A stretch of 64,000 nt of DNA from Apostichopus japonicus (Eukaryota; Echinodermata; Holothuroidea; Aspidochirotida; Stichopodidae), in NCBI RefSeq assembly GCF_037975245.1, contig NC_092576.1, forward strand, positions 21,453,611 through 21,517,610, given 5' to 3'. Shown here one piece after another: positions 20,300 through 31,827 of this stretch; the stretch's first letter is position 1, and each line of letters opens with the position of its first letter. Below the pieces are notes generated by a model. That model did not search any database. It was not told the origin of the DNA and saw nothing but the letters and a program-made list of their open reading frames with translations. A program made the position numbers and the translations under genes.

Positions 20300-22501
20300 A
20301 TGTTGTTAAGTTAAATCTATCTATTAGTGCTGCCTTTCTGAGACTAAAAAGACAAGTGGTAGAAAAGAAAACAGCAGATCCTATTGTAAAACTGTAAATT
20401 TTAACTAACGTGTTTTCTGCCATCTGAAGGTCATAAAGTGTTTTTAAGTTGTACTGAAAAACTTTCTGATCCTGTGGTTTGCTGTACGAGATTGCCTATT
20501 ACAGTGATACAGTAGGTGCAGCGAGTGTGTGTGGGGGGGGGGTGGAGGGTGGGTGAAACAGGCATACACCCTGCCCCTAATTAATCTCAATCTAAAAAAT
20601 TCAATATCTGTAATTATGGTACCATACCGTAATAGTACATGTTGAATCATGAGTTGATTAAACAGTATTTGAGTGAAACAAAAGGAGATGAACATACTAA
20701 ATATATTCATTGGCCGATTTTCCAGTATTTATACATTTTGGGCTATAAAAATTGTACAAAAGAATGATTTAAGGCAGAAGGAATAATATCATCATTTTGC
20801 TTTTAGGCATCATAACACAAGGTTCAATTTTTCAACGATCAATGGGGCTCCAACCCCTAAGGCCCCTCCCCAGGCAACATTCATGCGTAGACATATGTGC
20901 CACCATCGCAAAACCATGGAAATGCCACTTTTAGATACTATATGTTAACCTTGATTCCAATTTTATCCCAGCTGACAGATCAACAACAAAAATTATGACT
21001 ATGATATGCAGGCTTAATGCAATTGTCACTTTTCTTGGTTTACTACTAATAGGTAACTGCTAATTGTAAGTGATCACTGGAAAGTGCATACACACGATCA
21101 ACTTAAAAATATAGTAGTATCTGGGAATGTTTTGTATCAGAACAATGTTCCTTATCAATTCAAATTCAGGTCACTTACCTCATTGTCAGTATGAGGAACA
21201 AACAATGTATTAGCAAACCATTTTGAAGGGGAAATGGAAAAGAAGGATTTTGAGCTTATTTCACCTATCACTTTAATAACTAATTCAATAGAACTTACTG
21301 CATTTGCTCTGTCTCCCCAGGCCGTGGTTTGTTGAAAAATGTAAGTTTTGGTTAGTGCCAGGTTTTGGCCTCTTCTGTACTCAACTGGGTACTTCTATCC
21401 TCTACAGTGTCAAGTTCCTTAAGGCAGCAAACTGATTTTGCTCTTTCTTCATCTAGAATAGCGGAAAATTTGGCAATGTCTGCTGATTTTGGCAATTCTT
21501 CCACCTTTTGGTTTCGATGATAATCGTAACCTGTGCATTCATGATTGCGTATGTGTTTGTCTGTGTGTGTGAGTGCGTTGTGACGCCCAGCTTGTAAACA
21601 CGGTATCTCAAGAAGGGAAGGTCAGACCAATTCATATTTAGTGTATAGATGTACAGTAACACATTGAGTACAAGAAGCCTATTGTTTTTGGTGGAGGTAA
21701 AAGGTCATTTGGGGACAAATCATGCCAACCTTGTAAACATGATATTGCAAGAATGGAAAGATCTTATGCTTGGTTTGTAGATGTACCATATTAAATTTAG
21801 GGAGCCTATTATTGCTTCTGGTGGAGGTCAAAGGTCATTTGACGTCAGCAAATGCCAAACATTTACTTCACTCCCCTCTTACCTGTCTCTCCACACTAAC
21901 ACATCTTCCTAAACAAAATATCGTAAGGGAAGCTTGGACAGATCGCATTTGGTATGTAATTGTACCACATTGAGTATAAGAAGCCTTAATGTTGTGGGTG
22001 GAGAAAACCTTCTAAAACATGATATCTCAAAGAAGGGAAGGTCAGACCAATTTCATATTTGATGTATAAAAGTGCCACATTGAGTACAAGAAGCCGGTTG
22101 TTTTTGGTGGAGGTCAAAGGTTATTTGGGGTCACCAGGGGTCAAATTATGAAAACCTTGTGAACACAATATCTCAAGATGGGAAGCATGGGCAGACTTCA
22201 TATTTAATTTGTAGAAGTACCACATTGAGTAAAAGAAGCCTACTGTTTTTGGTGGAGGGCAACAGTTATTTGGGGTCACCAGGGGTCAAATTGTGAAATA
22301 CCTTGTTATCATGATATCTCAATACTGGAAGCTTGGCTCTAATGTTGTGTGTAGAAGTACCACATTGAGTTAAAGAAGCCTATTGTTTTTTCTGGAGGTC
22401 AAAGGTCATTGGGGGACATCAGGGGTCATATAGTGAACCCCTTGTAAACATGTACACCCTCACTATACAGTACGCTAGATTCATGAAGAAAACTGCTCAT
22501 G
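20300..22501. other. Presumed intron or insertion between relic exons
   Basis: No coding segment is recognised. The part from about 21590 to 22450 is the 145-bp tandem array listed separately. A G-rich run at 20520-20550 and scattered AT-rich DNA fill the rest. Confidence 0.45.
21590..22450. repeat. Tandem array of about 145-bp units, DR1-bearing repeat family
   Basis: About six diverged units follow each other, marked by 'gatatctcaagaaggga' at about 21604, 21745, 21918, 22024, 22168 and 22311. Each contains 'cacattgagtacaagaagcctattgtttt' in shorter variants, then 'ggtggaggtcaaaggtcat' and 'accttgtaaacatg'. The same unit is dispersed singly or in pairs at many other places in the window. 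Two units carry the exact word AGGTCAAAGGTCA (21825-21837 and 22396-22408). Confidence 0.85.
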
Positions 22502-23085
22502 TTACATCATCGAAACCACAATGCATTTTTGCATTCTCGTTGTATCTGTGTATTGCAAGGGTGTTGGTGCTGGTGATGATAACCTAATCGACCGGTCTGC
22601 AGTCATTAGTGTAAGAAAGTCATTAGCCTCCTTCCTTTTCTTTTCCTTGCTCTCTTTTATGGCAAGTGCCACCCTCACTTCTACCAATTTCTGAAGATCA
22701 TGCACTAATTTCAGAGCTGTTGAAGGATGCCTCACTCCATCACTGTCAATATTTGAAACATTGCCAGCACATTGGAGTACTGCTGCTATCACATTGTTGT
22801 AACTTGAGGGTTCAAGCAAGTCCGCTTCTGTGGTAGTGATAGGTCTTAATTTAATTATCAGACATGCAACCTCTCGCAACTTCTGCAAGACATAGTGTCT
22901 TCGTTTTTGGCTATCCATGCCCAAGCACCATCTGGCCATATTATCGCCTAGTTGAAGGAGCAGAACATCATGTTTTATGAGCATTGTGGTGTTATCTTGG
23001 TACATTTTACTTATAACTTTGTTTACTTCCGTAAAGGAGGAAGCAGTTGTCTCATTCAAAATGTCCGCCTGTATTCTGACATCAC
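22502..23085 (-). pseudogene. Central helical domain of the zinc-finger/tyrosine-recombinase relic
   Basis: A 185-codon open frame reads TEVNKVISKMYQDNTTMLIK, then RWCLGMDSQKRRHYVLQKLR, ACLIIKLRP, NNVIAAVLQCAG, then HPSTALKLVHDLQKLVEVR. The order and the PSTALKLVH-x-LQK block match the region between the zinc fingers and the recombinase core in the family described for 19686-20299. It is the best preserved piece of this gene. It lies about 2.2 kb upstream, on the minus strand, of the recombinase core, consistent with an intron that has collected repeats. Confidence 0.55.
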
Positions 23086-23089
23086 TACT

Positions 23090-23531
23090 TTAGTTTCTCA
23101 AGCATCGTGAGATGCTCCGACCAAAAAAGAAGCTGCATGCCGTCTAAGATCCTCAGCCATGTAGTAGCCCAAACATGTTGGGCATAGCGAATACTTGGTG
23201 TAATAAGATGTTGTTTCTCTTGATCTTCACACAGGGCTTAGTTCCCCTTTCTGCTTGCAAAAAATCTTTTATTCTGTGAAATTCCGCTTGTTCAGGATCA
23301 GTTCCATTCTTTTTCTTAGAATTTTTGAGTTTTTTTTTTCTGAGAAAAAATTCTGGCTACCTCCAACTCATCAGCATGGCTTCTGAGGAGGTGGAGACTT
23401 ATTTTAGTCTGTAATTTGTCACAAAACAGACAAGCATTTCTTCTTGGACCACGGCGTGAAGTCCATACATAGATACGTACTTCCCTTTCATCTGAAGTAC
23501 CAAAAGGTGAGAGCAAAATGAAAGCTTTCAT
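23090..23531 (-). pseudogene. N-terminal C2H2 zinc fingers of the same relic
   Basis: On the minus strand a first finger reads CLFCDKLQTKISLHLLRSHAD, followed by a charged linker KNGTDPEQAEFHRIKDFLQA. After a frameshift comes a second finger CPTCLGYYMAEDLRRHAASF. Two N-terminal C2H2-like fingers before the helical domain fit the family. Frameshifts near the poly-T/A run at 23330 and near 23170, and a TGA after GASHDA, break it. Confidence 0.55.
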
Positions 23532-24330
23532 TAAACAATATTAACATTAATATTATGACAACTACACATCTTTTTGCATTCAATGTTTGTATTACACAGT
23601 GCTGTATGTAGCTAAGTCCAGTAGATCCATGCCCTACTGTAGCTTTGGCATGTGTTGTCTTAAATGTAGTGCATCTAAATCTTTTGATTTACAGGCTAAT
23701 TGTTGATAAACTTAGGAACCATAAACATTTATTGTTTTAAGTGTGTTATTGATATTAACATTTATGGAAACAATTGGAAAGAAACAATAACTTTTTTATG
23801 AATTCTACCTAAAGGCGTCATCCACTTAAACATCATGGGATGTAACATTTATTTTTTTTCAATAGTGAGGGATACTCTCTCAGTAGTGGAGTCTTTGACC
23901 TTATTGTTCTGGTATTTAGTGATCAATTTAACAAAATTGAGACTTGATAATACATATGTTTGTTTCAGTGTACTTTCAGTAATAGTGTTGTAAATTAACT
24001 TATTCCAATGTTTGGCAATATCCCCCATTCAGCTTTAAGCATTCAACTCTTCTAATGTTCTTTATCACCTGTCCGTCATCTAACTCGGACTGTAACATAT
24101 TACCATGTTTTATTTTCTTCTGTTTTGTTTTCTTCTCCCACAAGATTTTACTATGTAGTCACACCACTGGCCTTTTGACCTTTTGAAACAAGGGTCACAA
24201 TGTTTGAATCAATTGGGACTCCCACAGAAAGAAAGCAAATATAATGTTGCTTGGATTGCCCTATTGTGGTGAGGGTCAATCACCCCCTCCCCCCACCTCA
24301 TGATCCTTTCTCAAGCAGTAATCCATCCAT
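23532..24330. other. Noncoding stretch left of the large element
   Basis: AT-rich DNA without a supported gene. It ends at the first base of the CCCTACAAAC terminal repeat at 24333. Confidence 0.5.
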
Positions 24331-24332
24331 TA

Positions 24333-25100
24333 CCCTACAAACATGATACATAACTTGAATGTATCTGTTACATTGCACTTTGGGCCATATGTTACATATA
24401 GAGACAGCATAACAGATACTTAACATATAATTTATTTTGTTTTGTAACTTCAAAGCGCAACTAATACATAAAATAAGTATATCAGTTACGTTGCAGTTCA
24501 GTACATTTGTTACACATAAAGACAGCGAAACAGTTACTGAACATATACGTTCTTTGCTTTAGTAACTGTTATTCGTAACTAATACACACAAAATTATTGT
24601 ATCTGTTACAGTGTATTTTGGGTCATATCTCACATATATAGACAACACAACAGACACATAACAGATACATTACTTCGTTTCGTAACTTTTATTCGTAACT
24701 AAAACATACGACATGACTGTATCCGTTACATTGCACTTTGGGCCATATGGTACATATAGAGACAGCATAACAGATACTTAACATATAATTTATTTTGTTT
24801 TGTAACTTCAAAGCGCAACTAATACATAAAATAAGTATATCAGTTACGTTGCAGTTCAGTACATTTGTTACACATAAAGACAGCGAAACAGTTACTGAGC
24901 ATATACGTTCTTTGCTTTAGTAACTGCTATTCGTAACTAATACACACAATATTATTGTATCTGTTACAGTGTATTTTGGGTCATATCTCACATATATAGA
25001 CAACACAACAGATACATAACTAAAACATCATGACAGCATGACTGTATCCGTTACATTGCACTTTGGGCCACATGATACATATAGAGACAGCATATATACT
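24333..25100. repeat. Left subterminal GTTAC-rich array, about 120-bp units in a 360-bp higher-order repeat
   Basis: The array is built of units of about 120 bp that contain 'tctgttacattgcactttggg', 'cagttacgttgcag' or 'tctgttacagtgtattttggg' in turn. The three-unit block repeats with a period of about 360 bp (starts near 24360, 24720 and 25044, the last incomplete). GTTAC or GTAAC occurs dozens of times in 770 bp. No open frame is credible. Confidence 0.85.
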
Positions 25101-25800
25101 TAGTATATAATTAATGGTGACAAAAAACAGCCGCTCGAAGTGTCATTCCGTCCACCCACTGTTTCGACATACTGTCCTTATAACATTATTGTCTTCTGTT
25201 AATCGCTGCTACCTTCAGCCAGGCCACGAGGTGGTAGTATACGGTGGTTAAATTTGAGGTCGCTGTATACTGTACCGATGAACGTCAACAAACAGAAATT
25301 ACAATAGACCGGTGCGCAGAGCGGGTGGTCATGTCATGACCTTGACATCCAGTTTTCCTGGGTATACCTAGCCTTGCCGCAAATGATCGCTACATGATGT
25401 GATTGGCCATTGAGTCGCACGTGATTGCCTTACGTACCAGACATACGTCATATAGTCAGTGTTGGCCTATGTTATTGGCTACTGAAACTTACGTGACAAA
25501 GAATGGATCTGCCTACATTGAACATTTTCTATCGAATCAAGCAGTGTATAAGGAAGGTGTAGGCGTGGTTTAGGCTTCACTTACAACAGTTACAGCTGGC
25601 GATTGGCTATTGAGATGCCCGTAATAATTCTCCCAACCCTGTTTGGGGCAACGGAGGATTTGGTAAGATGGTAAAACAATTTCATGTAACATGAACGGGC
25701 TGTAACATTGTCTTTCTTGTGTAAACCCCTTTACCCGAAGAGCACGCGACGTGGAAGAGATAGGCTATAGCACCAGTCTATCAACACTATTGCGAACGTG
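25101..25800. other. Noncoding stretch inside the large element
   Basis: No gene or clear repeat is recognised. Confidence 0.4.
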
Positions 25801-26104
25801 CAGTGGCGTTGTCAGGGTGGCCTGGGGGGGGCCGAGGCACTTGCCCTCCCGCCACCAGGTGCCCCCAGATGAGATTTGGAGTGTTAAAAAATACTCAAAC
25901 AAAATTATTAAGTACTCTAATTCTTAAATTCTCAAAGCAAAAAAATTACTTCAAGTTGCAAAATATAGCACCAGATTGCATCTAATGATCCTTAATTTAT
26001 AAAACATGTCTCGAGGCGAAATGGTTAATTTCCATTTTATGTATAATGTTTTATCCGTCTAAATTAAAAAAACGTATATTCGGGAATCCCCTAGCTACGC
26101 CATT
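25801..26104. mobile_element. Probable hAT-like MITE
   Basis: It starts CAGTGGCGTTGTCAGGG, with a G-rich block close by, and ends CTAGCTACGCCATTG. CAGTGGCGT and the inverted CAATGGCGT match at eight of nine positions. I found no matching 8-bp duplication, so the limits are tentative. Confidence 0.5.
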
Positions 26105-26113
26105 GTGCATATA

Positions 26114-27895
26114 CCCAGTAAACATTTTGACGTCGGATCGACGTTGGGTTTGGGTCGCGTGAAATGGTCGGACCGACGTCTCCCACGTTCCCGTTTGCAA
26201 AGTGGCGCAACGTCGATTCGACGGCGATTCAGACGTCCAATATTCGTTTGTCCGACGTTTGGCTGACTCTTTGGTGTACCGTTCAAACGACATTCATTGG
26301 ACGTCTTTCCAATAGTCAATGCCGACGTCGATTAGACGTCGATGAAACTGTCCAATATTCGTTGATCCGACGTTTGGCCAACTCTTCGGTATACATTGAA
26401 ATGACTTTTATTGGACGTCTTTCCAACATTATAAAACGGTATGAAAGAGTCGTACTGTTTTTATGTTGTTTACATTAATTCCAATTTAAAATTGAGTTGC
26501 CGTGGCAACAGCCCTAACGCCCACACCAAATTAACAAACAAATAGATTGTGACCGGAAATGGAGGATGAAACTCCCTATAAATGAGTGTTTCTGTGTGTG
26601 TGTGGGGGGGGGGGGCACTACATGGCTATACAGTGGCCCAGAGTCTACCTAGAATTAAACCAATGGTATCTGCATTTTGACAGACATGTCAAGAAAGCGT
26701 CAGTATCTCGACATTACTACAATTTTTGTCAAGAAGTTGAGTTATTCTATAATGTGTGAGAAATGTCCCCTTATGAACACCGTAAAAGTGTCGTGTTGCA
26801 CAATTACAACTCGTAAATATTATTAAAAAAACAACACTGAATTCCACTATGGAGTAACCAAAATTCAACTCAATTATATAACGCTATGTTCGCGAGATTA
26901 GTGTAGTGCAATTCGTCAAATCATTGAAGAGTAATTTTCTTGTTAATTTCCCGACTTTCTTTGAAAAAGTTTGGCACTCTTCAAATTACAGAAAATAAAT
27001 CCGTTGACGAGATCCGTCGGTTGTACGGTCAATACGGCAATTTCTAGAATCACGTTACCATCTCAACATTTTTCATATATTTGTAGTTTTGTTAAAGTTG
27101 GTAACCTGCCAATTTGCAGAAACTTGAAGGAGATACTTTATCTCGTCAACATTTTCCGACTTCTGTCATTTTTGAGATAGTAACAACTCAGTGTGCGACT
27201 CAGCAAATTACAGAAAATTAATAAATTAACAACATTCAATACCAAGTTTGTGAATTTTATCATGTTATCGTCTCGTTAACTCGACAATTTACCGTTGTTT
27301 GTGGTTTAGAAAAGTCGGTATCTTTTCAATGCAATGTCCCTTCTGCGCTTCCATAGTCTTGCACAGCGCATAAAAAGAAAACTGACATTCCTCTTTCACG
27401 TTCGCTCAGCAGAAGATGAAAGCGCTGCCGACGCACATTTGTCTACGGAAGTGTTATAAATACGTAGTCGGGGATGTGGTTGTGTTTGTGAGGATATGCG
27501 GTGGGGGTATATCGTTTATGATAAGGCTATTCTGACTGGTCGTTTGAGCGTCGGAGGGACGTTTTCAGTGCGACGTGTCCTGTCCGTAGTTGAACCGACG
27601 TCGATCCAACGAACTTTTTATTATAGGTCTATTATAATAGGTCATTTCGGCGTCGGATGGACCATTAAAACGCGACGTATATCAAAGGGCTGTCATCCGA
27701 CGTCGAAAAGACTACCTTTATATAACTACGATATTAACAAACGTCCATCCGCCGTCGTTAGGACGTCTAATAGTGAAAGGATTAATTTGGGACGTCAATC
27801 CGACCTCTGAACTAGCACTTATGTTAGACACCAACGTTTAACCGACCATCTGGACCTAAACCCGACGTCGATCCGAAGTCAAAATGTTTACTGGG
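26114..27895. mobile_element. GACGTC-rich DNA transposon, nonautonomous, about 50-bp terminal inverted repeats
   Basis: The left end CCCAGTAAACATTTTGACG is mirrored at the right end (27850-27895). The inverted match extends for about 50 bp with few mismatches through 'TCGGATCGACGT' and 'GGGTTTGGGTC'. Inward from each end, GACGTC/GACGTT words recur at short spacing. On the left a segment of about 120 bp with 'ccaatattcgt' and 'ccgacgtttggc' is present twice. No transposase frame is seen; the short frames here just translate the repeats. The superfamily is unknown to me. Confidence 0.8.
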
Positions 27896-28146
27896 TGGAC
27901 GCCCTCTGTTATATATTTTTTTTTTGCGTTGTCTTATGTTTGCTTGTGATATCATATTGATTTCGATTACAAACTTGTTTCCGTGCCTATGTCCTTTTCG
28001 CGTTGTCTGTTATTGCGAACAAGGGCGTAACCACGTGTTGAAATTTTGGGGGGGGGGGGCAAAACAGAGGTGGCACCAGGATTTACCCGACAAGTTCCCG
28101 ACCATTTTTTTTTTCGCGTTGTAATATTGCATGTATCTTTATGTTT

Positions 28147-28148
28147 GT

Positions 28149-28182
<34 letters not shown>

Positions 28183-28183
28183 A
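28147..28183. repeat. (TA)n microsatellite inside a perfect palindrome
   Basis: About fourteen TA units are bordered by GTAGG on the left and CCTAC on the right, so the whole 37 bp is self-complementary. Confidence 0.9.
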
Positions 28184-28947
28184 CACACACTATACAATGC
28201 GAAATTTCTATCGGGGATTTAACCTTAACCTCCTGTGAAATATGGATGTTTCACGATAATAAACGCTTATCGGATAATTTTGGACCTTCCCAAAAACCAA
28301 GGTCTTACACAAGTTGGGGAGGTCCACATAAAAGGTGGGGTCGTGACCCCCCACCCTCCCCTTATTGGTTGCGCCCTTGCTTGTGAAATACGGTATATAA
28401 CATGATTTTGATTACAATTTTTTAGCGTTGTCTGTTGCTTCTGAAATAAATATCATTGGAGATGAATTTAAATGAATTCTAATTTGCTGCCGTTTTGTCC
28501 ACACTTTAATTGCGAATATTTGTTTCAGATTGGCTATATTTAGTTTTAAAAAATAATTTCCGATCTATTGTCTTTTTGTGGTTCAATTTGTAGATGCCCT
28601 CTGTTATGTCTTTTTCGCGTTGTTTGTTGCTCACAGTGAAATAAACTGAATTTCGGTTACCAACTTATTTTTGCGCTGTTTGTTATGAAAAAGGCCTAAA
28701 TTTGATTTGAGGTAAAACTTTATTTTGGCGTTGCCATTTGTTTCGGAAATAAATTACATTTTGTTATAAATTTAATTCTTTTTGCCCACAATCTGACTAA
28801 AATATTCCAATGTTGAAATATTATTTGATATCTATTCATTTTTTTTTGATTTGTCACATATTTTTCACATATATATTTTATATTTTGCAATATGTTATCC
28901 CTTTGTTTCAATTCTAATTGATTTTCCGAGCTAGTAGTAGTATACTA

Positions 28948-28980
28948 CTCAATCTACTTTTATAGTAGTAGTAGATTGAG
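28948..28980. repeat. Short hairpin
   Basis: Arms CTCAATCTACT and AGTAGATTGAG are separated by an 11-bp loop within a run of TAGTAG words. No flanking direct repeat is seen. Confidence 0.7.
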
Positions 28981-29349
28981 ACTCGTCTAGACAACTAGCT
29001 CTGTCATCAGCTTTCTCCACGATCATGTGCCAGACCTATAGCCTCACTGAAATAATTTTGACATTGTCAGCTACGATCGGCACACGATATAACCAGTGCT
29101 TGAGTGTGGATAGCTAGGCATAACATTAGGCTATGCAGCCCTTATATGCGTGCATCAGTTAGGTGACCTTGTAGTATTGAACTGACCTTGGTGGCCAACG
29201 TTAGTAGTTATTATTTAACTTCAGTTTATTAGTAGAGGATATGGAGAAAATCTTTTCAAACACATTGATCACAGCTCGTGTTCAAAAAATGAATGTTAAA
29301 ACTTCAAAGGTACAATGCGCAATCCACAAAACCATACGACATGTACAGT

Positions 29350-29515
29350 CGCAGGGGGGGGGGGGGCTCTGTGAGTTGAACAACTAAGATTCATCAAGTA
29401 ACATTCAATCAATCACGGGGGGCTCTGAGTTTAACAACTTAGATGCAACAAGTAACAATCACGGGGGGGGGGAGGGCTCTGAGTTTAACAACTAAGATGC
29501 AACAAGTAACATGAG
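29350..29515. repeat. Three-copy tandem with poly-G starts
   Basis: Three units begin with a G run then 'ggctctg.gagttnaacaac' and end 'aacaagtaac'. Starts lie near 29353, 29417 and 29464. Unit length varies from about 45 to 65 bp because the G run and the linker change length. Confidence 0.75.
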
Positions 29516-31827
29516 AACAATCAGTCCATTATTCACAAGAGACACCTTGGCGTCAGGCTTGAGTGATATTTTTTCTGAACACAAATTTATACTTCGTGAA
29601 GTACAGTAAACACAAGACAAAGGATACGTGTACGTGATGTTAAACTTTTAGAAAAAAATTCACCAACACATTTCATTTCGACATATTTACTTCAGTTTAG
29701 TTAACGTAGGTTATGGTATGATAGTCATGAATGGCAGTAACATTTCTTGAATTTATTCTCCTTATTTTTAACCCTTTACTTCGAACGAACAGCCTTGAAC
29801 CCACTGTTGGTAAAGCTTCAAAAATATGCATCTTAGCGATCGAGATTTGGATGTTTTCAATGCAATTCGGGAGGTGGGGAAAAAAAACGGTTTTTGAGCC
29901 AGATTCGGTTTTTTGCTAGAGAAAAACCGGTTGTAAGTTTTCACGAAACCGTGCATGCTTATGTGGCACTGGCAGGCCTAGTAAAATTTCACATTTTAGT
30001 CACTGGCATAGTCGTACGGAATCCAGACCAAGTCCCATACTAGTGCACGCCTGGTCGCGTGATTCTCTTCCTAGGACGACCAAGGCCAATCGATTCTTCA
30101 GGAATTTACACATTTTTGGGGAAATTTTCAAAATCAGGGTGGGCCTAGTCTAAGCTAAGCCTACGATTCTGAATTATAATATTAATATCTAGGCTATGGT
30201 ATAATATAATTATATTCCCAAATGTTTTTTCCTGTATCCTATATTATTCTATAAATAATAAATAGGCTTGTGTTAGGGTTAGGCCTACCCGTGAACCATG
30301 ACCCTTCAAATGGTAGTATGTACGTGCCAAATGTTTCACGACCAGGCGTGTGTATGGGATTTGATCCCCATTCGTTAACCGTGAGTAGGCCTTATGTTGT
30401 TGGCCTCAGTGAGTAGATGAACCATATTGATTGTGTAAGAGGTCAAAGGTAATTTGGGATCAAGCACTGAAAACCTTGTAATCACCATAACTTCACAATG
30501 CCAACTTGGATTGATCTCATACTTAGTATGTGGGTTAGCCCCACTGAGTAGATTAAACATGTTGATTATGTTGGAGGTCAACAGGGGTCAAAACCTGAAA
30601 ACCTTGTAACCACCATAATTAGACCAGAAGTGTAACTACAGGGACGAGGGTGGGGATGCAATTGCTGGATTTGCTGTAGGCCTATCCCACTAACATTATT
30701 CTAGCCTGCTGGAATGAATCCCGCACAACCCCTTTGAAGCCAAAATATTGCACCATTTTGTTTATAGTTACCTTTAAATTACATATTTGGTTAAAGATGA
30801 AGCACATCTCACCCCTCCCATTCGGGATCAGGAATTAATTAAGCATAAATTTATACTGTCTTTATTATAAAATGATGTTGTACTAGTTTTATGCATTTAC
30901 AAATGACAGTTGGGCACCAGTACTAGTACAAAATATAAGCTGATGAAATCAGGTAACACACCCCCCCCCCATTGTTTTTTTTGTTTTTTTTTGAGAAGGA
31001 AAAATCCCCCGAACAAATCCAAAATGCGGGATTGGCAAGAAAAGTGCGGGAATCTAGCAATCCTGTGCTCTAGCGTGAACCCTGGACTAGAGCCTGTATT
31101 AATACACAATTTTCCTAACATGTAACTATATATTTAATATCTTGTCTTGTTTTACAATGATACATTTTAATAACCAGCTCAGTAGGAGGTTCGGGGCTGG
31201 GATCAGTGCTCTATTCATACCGGTGCACGCTGCTCGTGCACACATGTATCAATTTGGGTCAAAAATAGAACTTTGGTGCAATTTTTAGCTCAAACCAGCT
31301 ATAAGCTGTTTGAGCTATTGTGATCACGCACCGTCACTCGATCTATATATGTATCTGTCAACAATTATTAAAATTGCTCTCATTTGCACACACTTTGTTG
31401 GATTTCTACAAACCTTGGTCACACTAACCACTGGGTGGAGGGCCACCAGATGCCACCAGGGCCTTGAGATTTGAGATCAAAGGTCACCAAGAGGGCCATA
31501 TTTGGGCCCACTTTGTGAAAACACGCTAAATGTATCTCCTACAGATTACATTGTAAAATGTTAAAACTTTGTCACAATAGTACTTGGGTAGGGGTACCTT
31601 TGGGCCTGGGGGTGTTCAGGAATTTTTGGTCCAAGGTCCCACATGGGCCATCTGGCTCATTCGATGAAAACATGCTAAATGTATCTCCTTCCACAACTGA
31701 GGTCAGCAGAGGTCAAACACTGAAAATTCTTGTCAACACTTTAGGTTGACCATGCCTGGTCCGGTCAAGTTCAGAGTGTATGTCAACTTTGTTTCATCAG
31801 GGTTTTTCTGTTATCGGGACAGTCATC

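Larger units (their letters stand above)
27896..31827. other. Noncoding region before the transposase
   Basis: No supported gene. It contains a fragment ending 'gtggcaccaggatttacccgac' (about 28066), matched near 40110, plus a (TA)n palindrome, a small hairpin, a three-copy tandem at 29350 and two copies of the DR1-bearing repeat unit (30410-30620). From 31400 to 31740 is a two-copy tandem of about 150 bp marked by 'gctaaatgtatctcct' (about 31526 and 31675). Confidence 0.45.

Noticed and set aside
24333-25100. Possible centromeric satellite
   Set aside because: The array is under 1 kb, ends in a terminal repeat mirrored 23.5 kb away, and fits a subterminal array better.
25801-26104. 8-bp target duplication for the hAT-like MITE
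   Set aside because: Flanks cgaacgtg and tgcatata do not match, so I did not claim one.
26051-26478. Overlapping short frames on both strands
   Set aside because: They translate the GACGTC-rich ends of the transposon at 26114-27895.
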